Origin: Gammaproteobacteria bacterium
GTDB lineage: Bacteria; Pseudomonadota; Gammaproteobacteria; Coxiellales; Coxiellaceae
Direction: 5' to 3'
Assembly (NCBI GenBank): GCA_013287505.1
Contig: JABDDR010000006.1
Span: 1-53,275, forward strand
Length of the DNA stretch: 53,275 nt
Positions 20,145 to 29,757 of this stretch are shown here, in pieces (positions within the stretch are counted from its first letter, which is position 1; each line of letters opens with the position of its first letter). The position numbers and the translations under genes are program-made. The notes beneath the pieces are model-generated. The model did no database searches. It was not told the origin of the DNA and saw only the letters and a program-made list of their open reading frames with translations.

Positions 20145-21297
20145 ACGAAGGTTCCATAGAAGTGATGTTAAATACGCGCTCTAGTATCGCCACTATACGC
20201 GCTGCTGATTGGCCATCACCATAAGGATTAGCAATTGCGGACATGGTAGCATAGCGATTTTCGTCGTGCATTAAACCTTCTGTCTCAGTAATAATTTTTT
20301 GAATGTCAGTGCCCACCAAAACAACAACGCCAGCCAGCACACCTTCAGGTCGTTCTGTGACAGCACGCGTCACCAACACGGGTTTTCCCAACGATGGCGC
20401 TTCTTCTTGAATGCCACCAGAATCAGTGATAATTATTTTTGCTTTATCCATCAGGTAAACAAATGGCGCGTATTCTAATGGTTTTGTCAGATAAAAATTA
20501 GGAATATTGCTTAACATGTCATTTACCGGTTTTTGTACATTGGGATTTAAATGCACAGGATAAATAAAATGCCAATCAGGATTTCGTTCCGCCAATATTT
20601 TTAATGCTGTACATGTATTTTTAAAACCGTCACCAAAATTTTCACGTCGATGTCCGGTGATTAAAATTATTTTTTTATGTTGATGAATTAAATTTTGAAC
20701 ATCACATCCGATGCTGTCTGACCAATCTGATTGGTGATTGACTTTGTTGCGCGCCCACAGTAACGCATCAATCACTGTATTTCCGGTCACAAAAATATGC
20801 TTGTCATCGATATTTTCACGGATTAAATTTTGTTTAGCAATGTGAGTGGGTGCAAAATGATAATGCGCAATGCGCGTTGTCATCGCGCGATTCACTTCTT
20901 CTGGAAACGGCGCATAAATATCATGAGTGCGTAACCCTGCTTCAACATGCATCACCGGTATTTTTTGATAAAAAGCCGCGAGTGCGGATGCCATGGTCGA
21001 TGTCGTATCACCTTGCACCAAAATACAGTCGGGTTTTACATCGTTTAATACTGTTTTTAAGCTGTTTAAAACACTCGTTGTCACAGAATATAAATCTTGA
21101 TTCTCTTTCATGATATTTAAATCATAGTGCGGGATGATTTCAAATAAGTTTAAAACCTGATCCAACATTTCTCGATGCTGTCCTGTGACACACACGATAC
21201 TTTCAAAGTTAGAATTGTTTTTTAAGGCATGAACGATAGGCGCCATTTTGATGGCTGAGGGGCGAGTGCAGAGAATGGAAAGGATTTTTGTTTTCAT
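20122..21297 (-). CDS. wecB: UDP-N-acetylglucosamine 2-epimerase (non-hydrolysing)
   Basis: A 391-residue enzyme that interconverts UDP-GlcNAc and UDP-ManNAc for surface polysaccharide. It aligns by eye with E. coli WecB along its length: CVTGQHREMLDQVL, QGDTTSTMASALAAFY, HVEAGLRTHD, FPEEVNRAMT, GNTVIDALLW, TGHRRENFG, DSGGIQEEAPSLGKPVLV and NPYGDGQSAARI. The N-terminal loop reads LCTRPSAIKMAP where most members have GTRPEAIKMAP. The gene leads the minus-strand run to the epimerase, the bi-domain oxidoreductase and the GT4. Confidence 0.95.
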   Translation of the reverse strand: MKTKILSILCTRPSAIKMAPIVHALKNNSNFESIVCVTGQHREMLDQVLNLFEIIPHYDLNIMKENQDLYSVTTSVLNSLKTVLNDVKPDCILVQGDTTSTMASALAAFYQKIPVMHVEAGLRTHDIYAPFPEEVNRAMTTRIAHYHFAPTHIAKQNLIRENIDDKHIFVTGNTVIDALLWARNKVNHQSDWSDSIGCDVQNLIHQHKKIILITGHRRENFGDGFKNTCTALKILAERNPDWHFIYPVHLNPNVQKPVNDMLSNIPNFYLTKPLEYAPFVYLMDKAKIIITDSGGIQEEAPSLGKPVLVTRAVTERPEGVLAGVVVLVGTDIQKIITETEGLMHDENRYATMSAIANPYGDGQSAARIVAILERVFNITSMEPSYATDFVY

Positions 21298-21307
21298 ATT
21301 TTATTCA

Positions 21308-21402
21308 CGCGCACCCTACCGGGATGCGCTTCCGTAGATCTTCGCAACAAGCACTGCATTAAAATCGAAGCGCCACAGAAGCGCGTCCCGGTAGGGCGCG
21401 CG
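21308..21402. repeat. Palindromic repeat, family 3, copy 2
   Basis: Left arm CGCGCACCCTACCGGGATGC at 21308-21327, right arm with GCGTCCCGGTAGGGCGCGCG ending at 21402; the arms are near-perfect reverse complements, with TTCCGTAG and CACAGAAG adjoining. The middle is the reverse complement of the middle of copy 1 (10723-10818). It separates wecB from prmA. Confidence 0.8.
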
Positions 21403-21442
21403 TTTTGCAGTGAGCTCAACATCCAGCATTCTTCATAACTTC

Positions 21443-22339
21443 TTATATTTTTTGAAACTCTATCAACACCCATTCATCTTTTTGCTTTATATCTATTTTT
21501 GTAAAATAATTTTGATACGCATCAGCAACACGCGCCGCATCATCTGTCAATATACCCGATAAAATTAATTTTCCTTTTGGCAATAACAATTCCGTCAATA
21601 CAGGCATCAGTGTAATTAATGGATTTGCTAAAATATTCGCAACAATAATATCTGCGCGCGCAGATTTAATATCATCCGTATTCACAATATATAATTTATT
21701 TTTGAATACATTATATTTGGCATTATTTTCTGTAGAAATTAATGCTTGTTGATCATGATCAGTCGACCATACCGTTTTTGCACCCAGCGCTAATGCACCT
21801 AATGCTAAAATACCTGAACCACATCCATAATCGATCACACAGTGTTTTTTAAGGGAATGCGTTGCAAGCCATGTTAAACATAATTGCGTGGTGGGATGTG
21901 TGCCTGTACCAAATGCCAATCCAGGTTCGATAAATATTACAGGGTCTTTTTTATGACGCGAGGCTTGAAAAGACGCTTTTTCCCATTGCGGACACACCCA
22001 CAATACTTTGCCAAATTGCTGCATCCGAAAGTGTTTTTGTGTTTCTGAAACCCAATCTTTTGGCGCAAATTTTTCAATATAAAAATCCAATGATTGAAAT
22101 TCGTCATAATTATTTTTGATATCAAAAATAATATTCTCTAACAAAGCGGATTCGTCAAATAGTGCATGCAGCGTGGTGTGTTGCCAATGGGGATTATCTT
22201 CGGGCAACAATTGAAACAAGGGTTCGTCTTTTGCGTCAGTCATCGTGACAGCTTCTGCGCCAAAATCAAAAAAAATATCAGATAATTTTTCAATAAATTC
22301 AGGTGTGATGGTAACGGAGATTTGGAAGTGGGTTGGCAT
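21443..22339 (-). CDS. prmA: PrmA, ribosomal protein L11 methyltransferase
   Basis: A 298-residue SAM methyltransferase that methylates ribosomal protein L11. The N-terminal substrate domain starts FQISVTITPEFIEKLSDIFFDFGAEAVTM. The middle has IEPGLAFGTGTHPTTQLCL, diagnostic of PrmA, followed by the SAM motif VIDYGCGSGILALGALALGA and VANILANPLITLMP. The length is normal (293 in E. coli). It follows accB-accC on the same strand, a common gammaproteobacterial order, with a repeat in between. Confidence 0.97.
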   Translation of the reverse strand: MPTHFQISVTITPEFIEKLSDIFFDFGAEAVTMTDAKDEPLFQLLPEDNPHWQHTTLHALFDESALLENIIFDIKNNYDEFQSLDFYIEKFAPKDWVSETQKHFRMQQFGKVLWVCPQWEKASFQASRHKKDPVIFIEPGLAFGTGTHPTTQLCLTWLATHSLKKHCVIDYGCGSGILALGALALGAKTVWSTDHDQQALISTENNAKYNVFKNKLYIVNTDDIKSARADIIVANILANPLITLMPVLTELLLPKGKLILSGILTDDAARVADAYQNYFTKIDIKQKDEWVLIEFQKI

Positions 22340-22393
22340 GAAGTGATCTTCTGTCGCAGCTCGTAGTTAATTATAGGTTATTGCTTCGCATGG

Positions 22394-22428
22394 AATTTCG
22401 CATTCGCTCACGCTCGGCCTCTAAACTG
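22394..22428. repeat. Palindromic repeat, family 2, short copy
   Basis: AATTTCGCATTCGCTCACGCTCGGCCTCTAAACT is one arm of the family-2 element. Its CTCTAAACT part contains the accC stop codon (TAG on the minus strand). Confidence 0.65.
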
Positions 22429-23767
22429 ATTTAAGTTTCTTTTCTAAATAATGTATGTTCTGCGCTGTCTTGCGAAAATCTTCATCGTCCATTAACTCTT
22501 GATGCAATGGAATGTTGGTTTTTATGCCTTCAATCACTGTTTCTTCTAATGCATTTCGCATGCGTGCGATGGCATTTTCACGCGTCATCGCATGTACAAT
22601 TAATTTTCCAATCAGCGAATCATAATACGGGGGCACTTTGTAACCTGTATAGATATGCGAATCCAAACGCACACCCATACCGCCAGGTGCATGATACACA
22701 TTAATCGTGCCGGGACATGGCAAAAATGTGAAAGGATCTTCGGCGTTAATGCGACACTCAATTGCATGTCCATTCCAGCGAATGTCTTCTTGTTTGTATT
22801 GTAATTTTTGTCCCGCGGCAATGCGAATTTGCGCTTTAACAATATCAATGCCGGTCACCATTTCTGTCACAGGATGCTCAACCTGCACGCGCGTATTCAT
22901 TTCAATAAAATAAAATTCACCGTTCTCAAATAAAAATTCAAACGTGCCAGCGCCGCGATAATTAATATCAATGCATGCTTTTACGCATAAATCACCGATC
23001 TTTTTGCGTTGCGCGGGTGTAATTCCCGGCGCAGGCGCTTCTTCTAAAATTTTTTGATGACGACGTTGCATAGAGCAATCACGCTCACCCAAATGAATCG
23101 CATTTCCTTGTCCGTCACCTAATACTTGAATTTCAATATGCCGGGGGTTTTCTAAAAACTTTTCCATGTAAACTTCATCGTTATTAAATGCAGCACCTGC
23201 TTCTGTTTTTGTCATTGCAATTGCATTTAATAATTCAGACTCTTCACGGACAACACGCATGCCGCGACCACCGCCACCGCCTGAAGCTTTAATAATCACA
23301 GGAAAACCAATCTTTTTAGCGATCGCAATGTTGGCTTCATCATCATCTGCTAACGCACCGTTTGAACCTGGAATACAAGGTATACCTGCTGCGCGCATCA
23401 CATTAATCGCTGAGACTTTATTTCCCATTAATTGAATGGTCTCAGCTTTTGGACCAATAAATGCAAACCCACTTTGTTCGACACGTTCTGCAAAATCTGC
23501 ATTTTCTGCTAAAAAACCATAACCAGGATGAATGGCATCGACGTGCGCAATTTCAGCGGCACTAATCACTGCGGGAATACTCAAATAACTTTGCGCAGAA
23601 CTCGCGGGGCCAATACAAACCGATTCATCCGCTAATTTCACATGCATAAGATTTTGATCAGCCGTAGAATAAACAGCGACTGTTTTAATATTTAATTCTT
23701 TGCAAGCGCGATGAATGCGTAATGCAATTTCACCGCGGTTAGCGATGAGGACTTTTTTGAACATCAA
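22421..23767 (-). CDS. accC: AccC, biotin carboxylase of acetyl-CoA carboxylase
   Basis: A 448-residue biotin carboxylase, catalysing ATP-dependent carboxylation of biotin on AccB, the first part of malonyl-CoA formation. Landmarks are [22 protein letters not shown] at the N-terminus, [11 protein letters not shown], the ATP-grasp loop [52 protein letters not shown] (split here into motifs), [15 protein letters not shown] and RINAEDP. The C-terminus ends [11 protein letters not shown]; in E. coli it continues a few residues past KKL. The final codons and stop fall at the edge of a family-2 repeat. It starts directly after the accB stop. Confidence 0.97.
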   Translation of the reverse strand: MMFKKVLIANRGEIALRIHRACKELNIKTVAVYSTADQNLMHVKLADESVCIGPASSAQSYLSIPAVISAAEIAHVDAIHPGYGFLAENADFAERVEQSGFAFIGPKAETIQLMGNKVSAINVMRAAGIPCIPGSNGALADDDEANIAIAKKIGFPVIIKASGGGGGRGMRVVREESELLNAIAMTKTEAGAAFNNDEVYMEKFLENPRHIEIQVLGDGQGNAIHLGERDCSMQRRHQKILEEAPAPGITPAQRKKIGDLCVKACIDINYRGAGTFEFLFENGEFYFIEMNTRVQVEHPVTEMVTGIDIVKAQIRIAAGQKLQYKQEDIRWNGHAIECRINAEDPFTFLPCPGTINVYHAPGGMGVRLDSHIYTGYKVPPYYDSLIGKLIVHAMTRENAIARMRNALEETVIEGIKTNIPLHQELMDDEDFRKTAQNIHYLEKKLKSV

Positions 23768-24235
23768 TTACTCCGTCTCGATGATAAACAACGGTTGATC
23801 ATATTCAACGGGTTGTTCGTTCTCAACCAATCGCGCGCTGATGGTGCCCGCTTTGTCCGCTTCGATTTTATTAAACATTTTCATTGCTTCAATTAAACAA
23901 AGCGTGTCACCCACTTGGACTTTTTGTCCCACGCTGACAAAAGGCGGTTTGCCGGGTGTGCCACTTAAATAGACCGTGCCAACCATGGGCGATTTCATTT
24001 GATGGCCTTCGATGTGTGCGGGTTTTTTGGGTGCAGCAGGTGTTGCTGTTTCCGTGATAGGTGCTGCAAGAACGGCGGGTGCTGGTTGCGCAGACGCTGG
24101 CATATGCGTGAAAGTCGGCATGGTGTTAATTTGACAATTAATTCGAACAGAATCATCACCTGATTTTACTTCTAATTCACCAATACCTGTTTCTTTAACG
24201 AGCTCGATCAATTTTTTGATTTTACGAGTATCCAC
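23768..24235 (-). CDS. accB: AccB, biotin carboxyl carrier protein
   Basis: A 155-residue carrier of biotin for acetyl-CoA carboxylase. The N-terminal helix ([19 protein letters not shown]), a Pro/Ala-rich linker (residues 47-73) and the biotinyl domain are all present. Biotin would attach to K119 in IEAMKMF. The start is GTG 24235, with GGAG 6 nt upstream. accC begins at the next base, forming the classical accBC operon. Confidence 0.97.
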   Translation of the reverse strand: MDTRKIKKLIELVKETGIGELEVKSGDDSVRINCQINTMPTFTHMPASAQPAPAVLAAPITETATPAAPKKPAHIEGHQMKSPMVGTVYLSGTPGKPPFVSVGQKVQVGDTLCLIEAMKMFNKIEADKAGTISARLVENEQPVEYDQPLFIIETE

Positions 24236-24447
24236 GGGTTACTCCGGTAAGTTTGCTGAGTTTAGTAATTACTGATATCCTTCGGCACTCATGTCAAAAG
24301 GGTGAATATTCCTATTCATAGCGCATTTTGCATTAATTGCAAGATAATGTCCAGTTCCTGTATTTTAAAAGAAGATGCTGTTAGATATCAGCAACTCAAG
24401 CAATCTATGGAATAATTTTTTCGTAAATTATAGCGCTGCAGAAATAA

Positions 24448-24500
24448 TTCATATGAAATATGAAAAAATACTGCTAAAATTCATATATCACATGAATTTT
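24448..24500. promoter_or_regulatory. Two palindromes upstream of the AAA ATPase gene, possible operator
   Basis: TTCATATGAA at 24448-24457 is a perfect palindrome. AAAATTCAT at 24476-24484 is repeated inverted as ATGAATTTT at 24492-24500, with a 7-nt spacer. Both contain ATTCAT or ATGAA half-sites about three helical turns apart. The second ends 16 nt before the ATG of the ATPase gene. This could be a binding site for a dimeric repressor; no regulator is identified. Confidence 0.4.
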
Positions 24501-24516
24501 GCATGGGTATTTTTCT

Positions 24517-25671
24517 ATGTTACTGATTAATCGTTTTTTAAATATTCCTCCGCAAAGCTTTTTTTTATTGGGACCGCGGGGAGCCGGTAAATCAACCTGG
24601 CTTGAGGCAAGTATGCCTGAAGCCTTACGTATTGACTTACTTGATACTGCAACACTTCGCACGTACTTAACCAATCCTGAGCATTTAGAGCAGATCGTTC
24701 TGGGCACGCAACAGAAACAAATCATCATTGATGAAGTACAAAAAGTGCCGGAGATTCTATCTGTCGTACATCGCTTAATTGAAATGAAACGAGGATGGCA
24801 ATTTATTTTAACCGGTTCTTCTTCGCGAAAATTAAAACGTGCTGGTGTTGATTTATTAGCGGGTCGTGCCATCATGCGACATATGCATCCCTTCATGGCG
24901 GCAGAGCTCGACAATGAGTTTAAGCTTGAAAATGCGTTACAATATGGATTGCTGCCAGGCGCATTCGCCAGTCAAACCCCTGCAGATTTTTTAAGAGCCT
25001 ATCTCGCTTTGTATTTAAAAGAAGAAGTGCAAACAGAAAGCTTAGTGCGAAATATCGGTCATTTTGCACGTTTTTTAGAAGCAATCAGTTTTTCACATGC
25101 TGGTATTTTAAATCTCAGTAATATTGCACGCGAATGCCAAGTATCTCGCGCATCGGCTGAGGGATATTTAAGCGTGCTGGAAGATTTATTGCTGAGCTTT
25201 CAATTGCCGGTTTTTTCGCGTCGCGCAAAACGTAACTTGATAACACATCATAAATTTTATTATTTTGATGCAGGCGTATTTTATTTTCTGCGCGCAAAAG
25301 GTCCTATGGATGTAGAAACTGAAATTCAAGGTGCTGCATTAGAAGGCTTGGTCGCACAGCATTTACGCGCATGGAATGATTATCAAGGTTCGTCACACAC
25401 AATTTCCTATTGGCACACGCGAAATGGTCTTGAAGTAGATTTTATTGTCTATGGTGAGAACACGTTTTATGCCATTGAAGTAAAAAATAATACAAAGGTA
25501 ACTCCATCGGATTTACGAGGACTGCAAGAATTTTGCATTGATTATCCCGAAGCAACACCGCTTTTGTTATATCGCGGACGGGATCGCTTAAAAATAGCTG
25601 GGATTTATTGCATCCCCGTGAGTGAGTTTTTAAAAACCTTAAAACCAGGTTATCCGTTACATCACACCTAA
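24517..25671 (+). CDS. ATP-binding protein, AAA_14/DUF4143 family
   Basis: A 384-residue protein with an N-terminal P-loop ATPase (Walker A GPRGAGKS at residues 19-26; Walker B QIIIDEVQ at about 68-75; LTGSSSRKLKR sensor) and a C-terminal DUF4143 domain (VDFIVYGENTFYAIEVKN, a nuclease-like E-x-K pattern). Such genes are widespread and mobile, often single and sporadic; their role is unclear. ATG 24517 is used; a TTG at 24499 is also in frame. Its last 4 nt overlap the convergent dsbD stop. The upstream 280 bp is AT-rich with palindromes. Confidence 0.9.
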   Translation: MLLINRFLNIPPQSFFLLGPRGAGKSTWLEASMPEALRIDLLDTATLRTYLTNPEHLEQIVLGTQQKQIIIDEVQKVPEILSVVHRLIEMKRGWQFILTGSSSRKLKRAGVDLLAGRAIMRHMHPFMAAELDNEFKLENALQYGLLPGAFASQTPADFLRAYLALYLKEEVQTESLVRNIGHFARFLEAISFSHAGILNLSNIARECQVSRASAEGYLSVLEDLLLSFQLPVFSRRAKRNLITHHKFYYFDAGVFYFLRAKGPMDVETEIQGAALEGLVAQHLRAWNDYQGSSHTISYWHTRNGLEVDFIVYGENTFYAIEVKNNTKVTPSDLRGLQEFCIDYPEATPLLLYRGRDRLKIAGIYCIPVSEFLKTLKPGYPLHHT

Positions 25672-27422
25672 TGAATCAAATTCAACCGCTTTAAAAACAT
25701 CTCAGCGGGCAAAAAGCCAATAACACGCGAATCTGGAATTTCTGCGTTATTTTGAAAAAACAACACGGTGGGTGGCGCGACGACGCCATAATGTTGTTCC
25801 AGCAATTGATCGTCCATTGAATTTTTGGTGACGTCAGCGCGCAATAAAACAAAATGTGCTAATTGTGCCTGTACTGCGGGATTTTCAAACGTCAGTGCGT
25901 TCAGTTCTTTGCAAGCCACGCACCAATCTGCTGAAAAATCGAGTAAAACAGGCTTGCCATTGGCGGCTTGAATGGCGGTGTCAATATCTGATACTGAACT
26001 CACTGATTGAAATGACAATGACTGTTTTTGTTCACATTGATTTGATAATTTCAAACCATCCAGCGGATTGGTATTACCGTGATAGGCGCCGACAGCCAGT
26101 AAAATACCATACACGAAAAATAAAAGTCCAATTGCTTTTTTAACCATCATCCATGGCGTTTGCGCGGTACTTAAAGCACCAAAATACAATGCAGTACCCA
26201 TGCATAATCCTGCCCATAAAAACATGGTTATCATTCCAGACAACACGCGCTGCAGCATAAAAACCGCTACACCCAGCATAAAAATACCCATAATATTTTT
26301 AACGGTATTCATCCAGGCGCCGGATTTCGGCAAAACACGCGAACCCAAAGCACCAATTAATAATAGTGGTGCGCCCATGCCAATACCCATTGCAAATAAA
26401 GCAACACCGCCCAAAGCGGCATTTCCCGTTTGACTGATAAAACCCAACACCGCAACAAGGGGTGGCGTGACACACGGCGATAAAATCAAAGTGGATAAAA
26501 CACCCATAATTGCAGCACCAAAATAAGTGCCGCGTTTTTGATGATGACTGGTGGATGCAATTGCGCTGCGCAACTTTTCCGGTAATTGAATGTTGTATAA
26601 ACCAAATAATGACAACGCCATTGCGATAAATAAAAAACTAAAGCTGACAATAATCCACGGTTGTTGAAAAAATACTTGCACATTACTGCCCAAAAGTCCG
26701 AATAAAATACCGGCAATTGCATAGGTTATCGCCATGCCCAATACATAGAACAACGACAATAAAAACGCATGCGCGTGCGTTATTTTTTCACGCCCCACAA
26801 TCATGCTGGATAAAATAGGGATCATCGGTAACACGCAGGGCGTTAATGATAACAAAAGACCGAAGCCTAAAAATCCTAAAATCACGAGAAAAAGTGAATG
26901 ATTATCCAACAACATTTTCATTTTATTATTCTGCGTTGGTAATATATTTTGCGATAGCAGTGTTGTGGGATTACTAACACCCGCAACAAATTGCCCATAA
27001 TTACCACTTAAATTAATAGACACATTTTTTGTAATGGGCGGATAACAATATCCTGCATGCGAACAACCCTGATAATTCACCTGTAAAACAACGCTTTTTT
27101 CAGTAGCATTGATAATGGGGATAGGAATTGTGAGCGAATGCGAATACACATCAAATGTGCCTAAACTTGTTTTTAAGGGTTGCGTATCGCTGGGATATAG
27201 CGGATCACCCAACATAACATCGTTAGGTTTAATCACACTGAAATGAAAATGTTTTTGATATAAATAATCATTGGGTGCAATTTCCCAATGTAATAAAATC
27301 ATTTGATAATTTTTTGCTGTTGCTGAAAATACAAATGCTTGATCGGCTGGCAGCGGCTCATCGGCAAATGTCATGGTGATGCAAACAAAAAACATCAAAA
27401 AAATAAGGTAAAAACGATTCAT
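25668..27422 (-). CDS. dsbD: DsbD, thiol:disulfide interchange protein
   Basis: A 584-residue inner-membrane protein that passes electrons from cytoplasmic thioredoxin to periplasmic DsbC/DsbG. A signal peptide (1-20) leads into the alpha domain with the redox pair C120 and C126 (YQGCSHAGYCYPP). The eight-helix beta domain has LTPCVLP (C196) and LSPCVTPP. The thioredoxin-like gamma domain has ADWCVACK near residue 500. All six catalytic cysteines are present. ATG 27422 is chosen because GGAG lies 9 nt upstream; the frame stays open 33 nt further. Confidence 0.96.
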   Translation of the reverse strand: MNRFYLIFLMFFVCITMTFADEPLPADQAFVFSATAKNYQMILLHWEIAPNDYLYQKHFHFSVIKPNDVMLGDPLYPSDTQPLKTSLGTFDVYSHSLTIPIPIINATEKSVVLQVNYQGCSHAGYCYPPITKNVSINLSGNYGQFVAGVSNPTTLLSQNILPTQNNKMKMLLDNHSLFLVILGFLGFGLLLSLTPCVLPMIPILSSMIVGREKITHAHAFLLSLFYVLGMAITYAIAGILFGLLGSNVQVFFQQPWIIVSFSFLFIAMALSLFGLYNIQLPEKLRSAIASTSHHQKRGTYFGAAIMGVLSTLILSPCVTPPLVAVLGFISQTGNAALGGVALFAMGIGMGAPLLLIGALGSRVLPKSGAWMNTVKNIMGIFMLGVAVFMLQRVLSGMITMFLWAGLCMGTALYFGALSTAQTPWMMVKKAIGLLFFVYGILLAVGAYHGNTNPLDGLKLSNQCEQKQSLSFQSVSSVSDIDTAIQAANGKPVLLDFSADWCVACKELNALTFENPAVQAQLAHFVLLRADVTKNSMDDQLLEQHYGVVAPPTVLFFQNNAEIPDSRVIGFLPAEMFLKRLNLIH

Positions 27423-27559
27423 GGATATCATCTCCGTCTTTTCAACAGTGTACATCGATTGTCATTAAAAACAATCCGACATCCTCATCTGGCTCATTTA
27501 ATGTGCCATTAATATTTGCTGTTTAAACTGACAAAATATCTAATTTAAAGGTTGTGCAA

Positions 27560-29587
27560 ATGAGCAGAGATCCATTGGTACCCCAAATAACAAAGCCAAC
27601 CCCCACAGTATCTGAGGAAACAATAGAAGCCTACGGCATCACATGGCGTCCTGATCCTGAACCTGGATACGAAGGTAGATATAAAGGCATTCTTAGAAAA
27701 AATGGTGTTGAAATTGAACTGTTTTTCGTAATACCACCCAATATGGAAAGCCGACCTGAATTGGTTGGAGACCATACCAATCCCATGAACACCACAAAAC
27801 GTTTCATTGTCAATCAAAATCAGTTTTATGCCTACAACAGAGAATTTACTGATTCAAATAACATAAGATGGAAAATTTTGGGTCGTGGTAATTTTAATAT
27901 CGTGTATGACACAACACTTCTTGAAGACAAAACGCTTGGGAATGTTACATATCCTGCGGGCGAGCACTTAGTTTACAGAATTCCTCTTGAAACGTATATC
28001 CCATTACTTTTGGCACCAGAAGATGTCCGAACCGTTGCAAAAATAAATTCAGCCAAAAGAACAGTGCGACTATTGAATGAAATACGCACAAAAACAAACG
28101 CGGAAGCAAGATATCCCCTTGCAACTCTGTATGACTCAGGATTAATTGCTCCTTTTTTTGAGGGTAATAATATTCAAGATCCGATATTATTACGTGACAA
28201 AACACTTGAATTAGGTGTAAGAACAGGGAGAGATCTATTTGATAGCATTAGTGGAAATATTAAAGATAATGGTCTTGTACACGATGCTAGTTTTGCACTG
28301 AGAGGTGGTAGCCCGGATAGCGAAGCTTTCTTGCTTACCAATCCTTTGTTGTATTCCGAATGGTTTTACAAAAATAGCACTAAACAGAAATATTTTCCCA
28401 CTATTCAAATCAATAGGGCTATGGCGTTTTTATCATTTAAATGCCCGAATTCGAATATTGATCACAGACAATTCAAACTATTAGAAGGCAATGAAAGAGT
28501 AGTTACTGCCCTTGCGGCAGCCCATGACAACCCAGAAATCTTATCAAGAGCAAAAGTGGAAGACTATTTTAATCCCAACTCCCAAAGATCGTCTGAAGAA
28601 GAAGAGTGTGCGCGAAGAGACTTGGCGCCAGACGAATTAATGGCAAAAATTGAATTGCGTAATAAAATTATCGCGGAAAATAAGTATTCTTATGATCAAT
28701 TTACTGAGTTAAATACAATGATCTTCAGGACGCTCACCGATCGAAGAGTAAAATTAATTTTGAATCTCGTCGATCATTGGGAGCTCACACATTTAGACGC
28801 GCTGAACATAGTACGCAAATGGTACTCTGCTTGGTTAACTGATATCTGTCAGCTGTCGAATGACTCTTTAGGAATGTTAAAACCGCTGATAATTCAATTT
28901 ATACATCATAACATTCATAGGGACACCATTGGACAATACACGCAAAAATTAGCAAAACTAAGTCTCGAGTCCGATGAAAATCAATTTCCTAACATAATGG
29001 ATTTTTTACGCAATGTATTTAATTTAATAACAGACTCGACTCTACTTTCGGAATTTTTGGATGCGCTAAACCTACCGACGATTCAACACACTATGAGCAG
29101 GCTTCTGTTTTTTGCAATTAAAAACATCAGTCCACGTGTTGCACAATATTCTCTAGAATGTCCTGTTTCGTCGGAGACATTTACATTTGTAACAGACCAA
29201 ATAGATGGGGCTAACGCAAATGGAAAATTTACATTAACTGCATTTACATACCTCATGAGTATATTTAATTTTCCTGAGAATATCGCTCGCGAAGCAATAA
29301 AAAATATGGCATCAAAACATGTCAGATGGGTTGTGAATTGCGCTACAACTAACATAAAAAAAGAGATCGATGAAGTTCGTTCGCATTTCTTAACATTTTT
29401 AGCAAATCCGAATTCCGCTTTTCCTAACGCAGTTCAAATATTTGCTGCAAACCAACTGCATAAACGCAATGATGCCGCCTCCTTTGCTGTCGTCTGTACT
29501 GCAGGATTGATACCTAACAGACCGCCAACCAGCAGTAACAATAGACCACAACCCAGCTCTCTTCCGCAAATAGTCTTACGTGTTTAA
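27560..29587 (+). CDS. Unknown large protein with kinase-like N-terminal region (tandem paralog 1)
   Basis: A 675-residue protein I do not recognise as a named family. It shares most of its N-terminal 250 residues with the gene at 29758-31782 and is less similar after that. Residues 107-116 read LGRGNFNIVY, matching the protein-kinase glycine loop G-x-G-x-F-x-x-V-Y. LVYRIP (138-142) could be the VAIK strand with Arg in place of Lys, and RTVRLLNEI (167-175) a C-helix Glu. SGNIKDNG (231-238) and HDASFAL lie where a catalytic and metal loop would be, but no HRD or DFG is intact. The rest is helical, with no signal peptide or membrane segment. ATG 27560 follows AAAGG by 8 nt. The last codons and stop lie at the border of an acnA remnant. 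Confidence 0.85.
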   Translation: MSRDPLVPQITKPTPTVSEETIEAYGITWRPDPEPGYEGRYKGILRKNGVEIELFFVIPPNMESRPELVGDHTNPMNTTKRFIVNQNQFYAYNREFTDSNNIRWKILGRGNFNIVYDTTLLEDKTLGNVTYPAGEHLVYRIPLETYIPLLLAPEDVRTVAKINSAKRTVRLLNEIRTKTNAEARYPLATLYDSGLIAPFFEGNNIQDPILLRDKTLELGVRTGRDLFDSISGNIKDNGLVHDASFALRGGSPDSEAFLLTNPLLYSEWFYKNSTKQKYFPTIQINRAMAFLSFKCPNSNIDHRQFKLLEGNERVVTALAAAHDNPEILSRAKVEDYFNPNSQRSSEEEECARRDLAPDELMAKIELRNKIIAENKYSYDQFTELNTMIFRTLTDRRVKLILNLVDHWELTHLDALNIVRKWYSAWLTDICQLSNDSLGMLKPLIIQFIHHNIHRDTIGQYTQKLAKLSLESDENQFPNIMDFLRNVFNLITDSTLLSEFLDALNLPTIQHTMSRLLFFAIKNISPRVAQYSLECPVSSETFTFVTDQIDGANANGKFTLTAFTYLMSIFNFPENIAREAIKNMASKHVRWVVNCATTNIKKEIDEVRSHFLTFLANPNSAFPNAVQIFAANQLHKRNDAASFAVVCTAGLIPNRPPTSSNNRPQPSSLPQIVLRV

Positions 29588-29700
29588 ACTTCTTAAAACA
29601 TATTGCAAAGTGTCGCCATGCAAATAATAATTTATTTCATAATGTTTTGCGCGCCATCTCATTCATAAATTCTAATGGCAATACGCCAACGCCAATTAAT
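29582..29700 (-). pseudogene. Remnant of the 3' end of acnA between the two paralogs
   Basis: 29582-29640 matches 31857-31915 (end of acnA) at about 52 of 59 positions by eye. 29644-29700 matches 32071-32127 at about 49 of 57. The 155 bp between those two parts of acnA are missing here. The fragment has no open frame of its own. It shows that the duplicated unit once included the end of the neighbouring acnA gene. It also provides the stop codon of paralog 1. Confidence 0.85.
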
Positions 29701-29757
29701 ATGCTATTAATATTTACCAGTTAAACCGACAAAACACCTAATTTAGAGATTGCACAT

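Noticed and set aside
24474-24914. 146-residue minus-strand open frame
   Set aside because: Antisense to the AAA ATPase gene, whose Walker motifs show the true frame.
29582-29700. Small RNA gene between the paralogs
   Set aside because: The sequence is explained by two blocks of the acnA 3' end; there is no promoter or terminator of its own.
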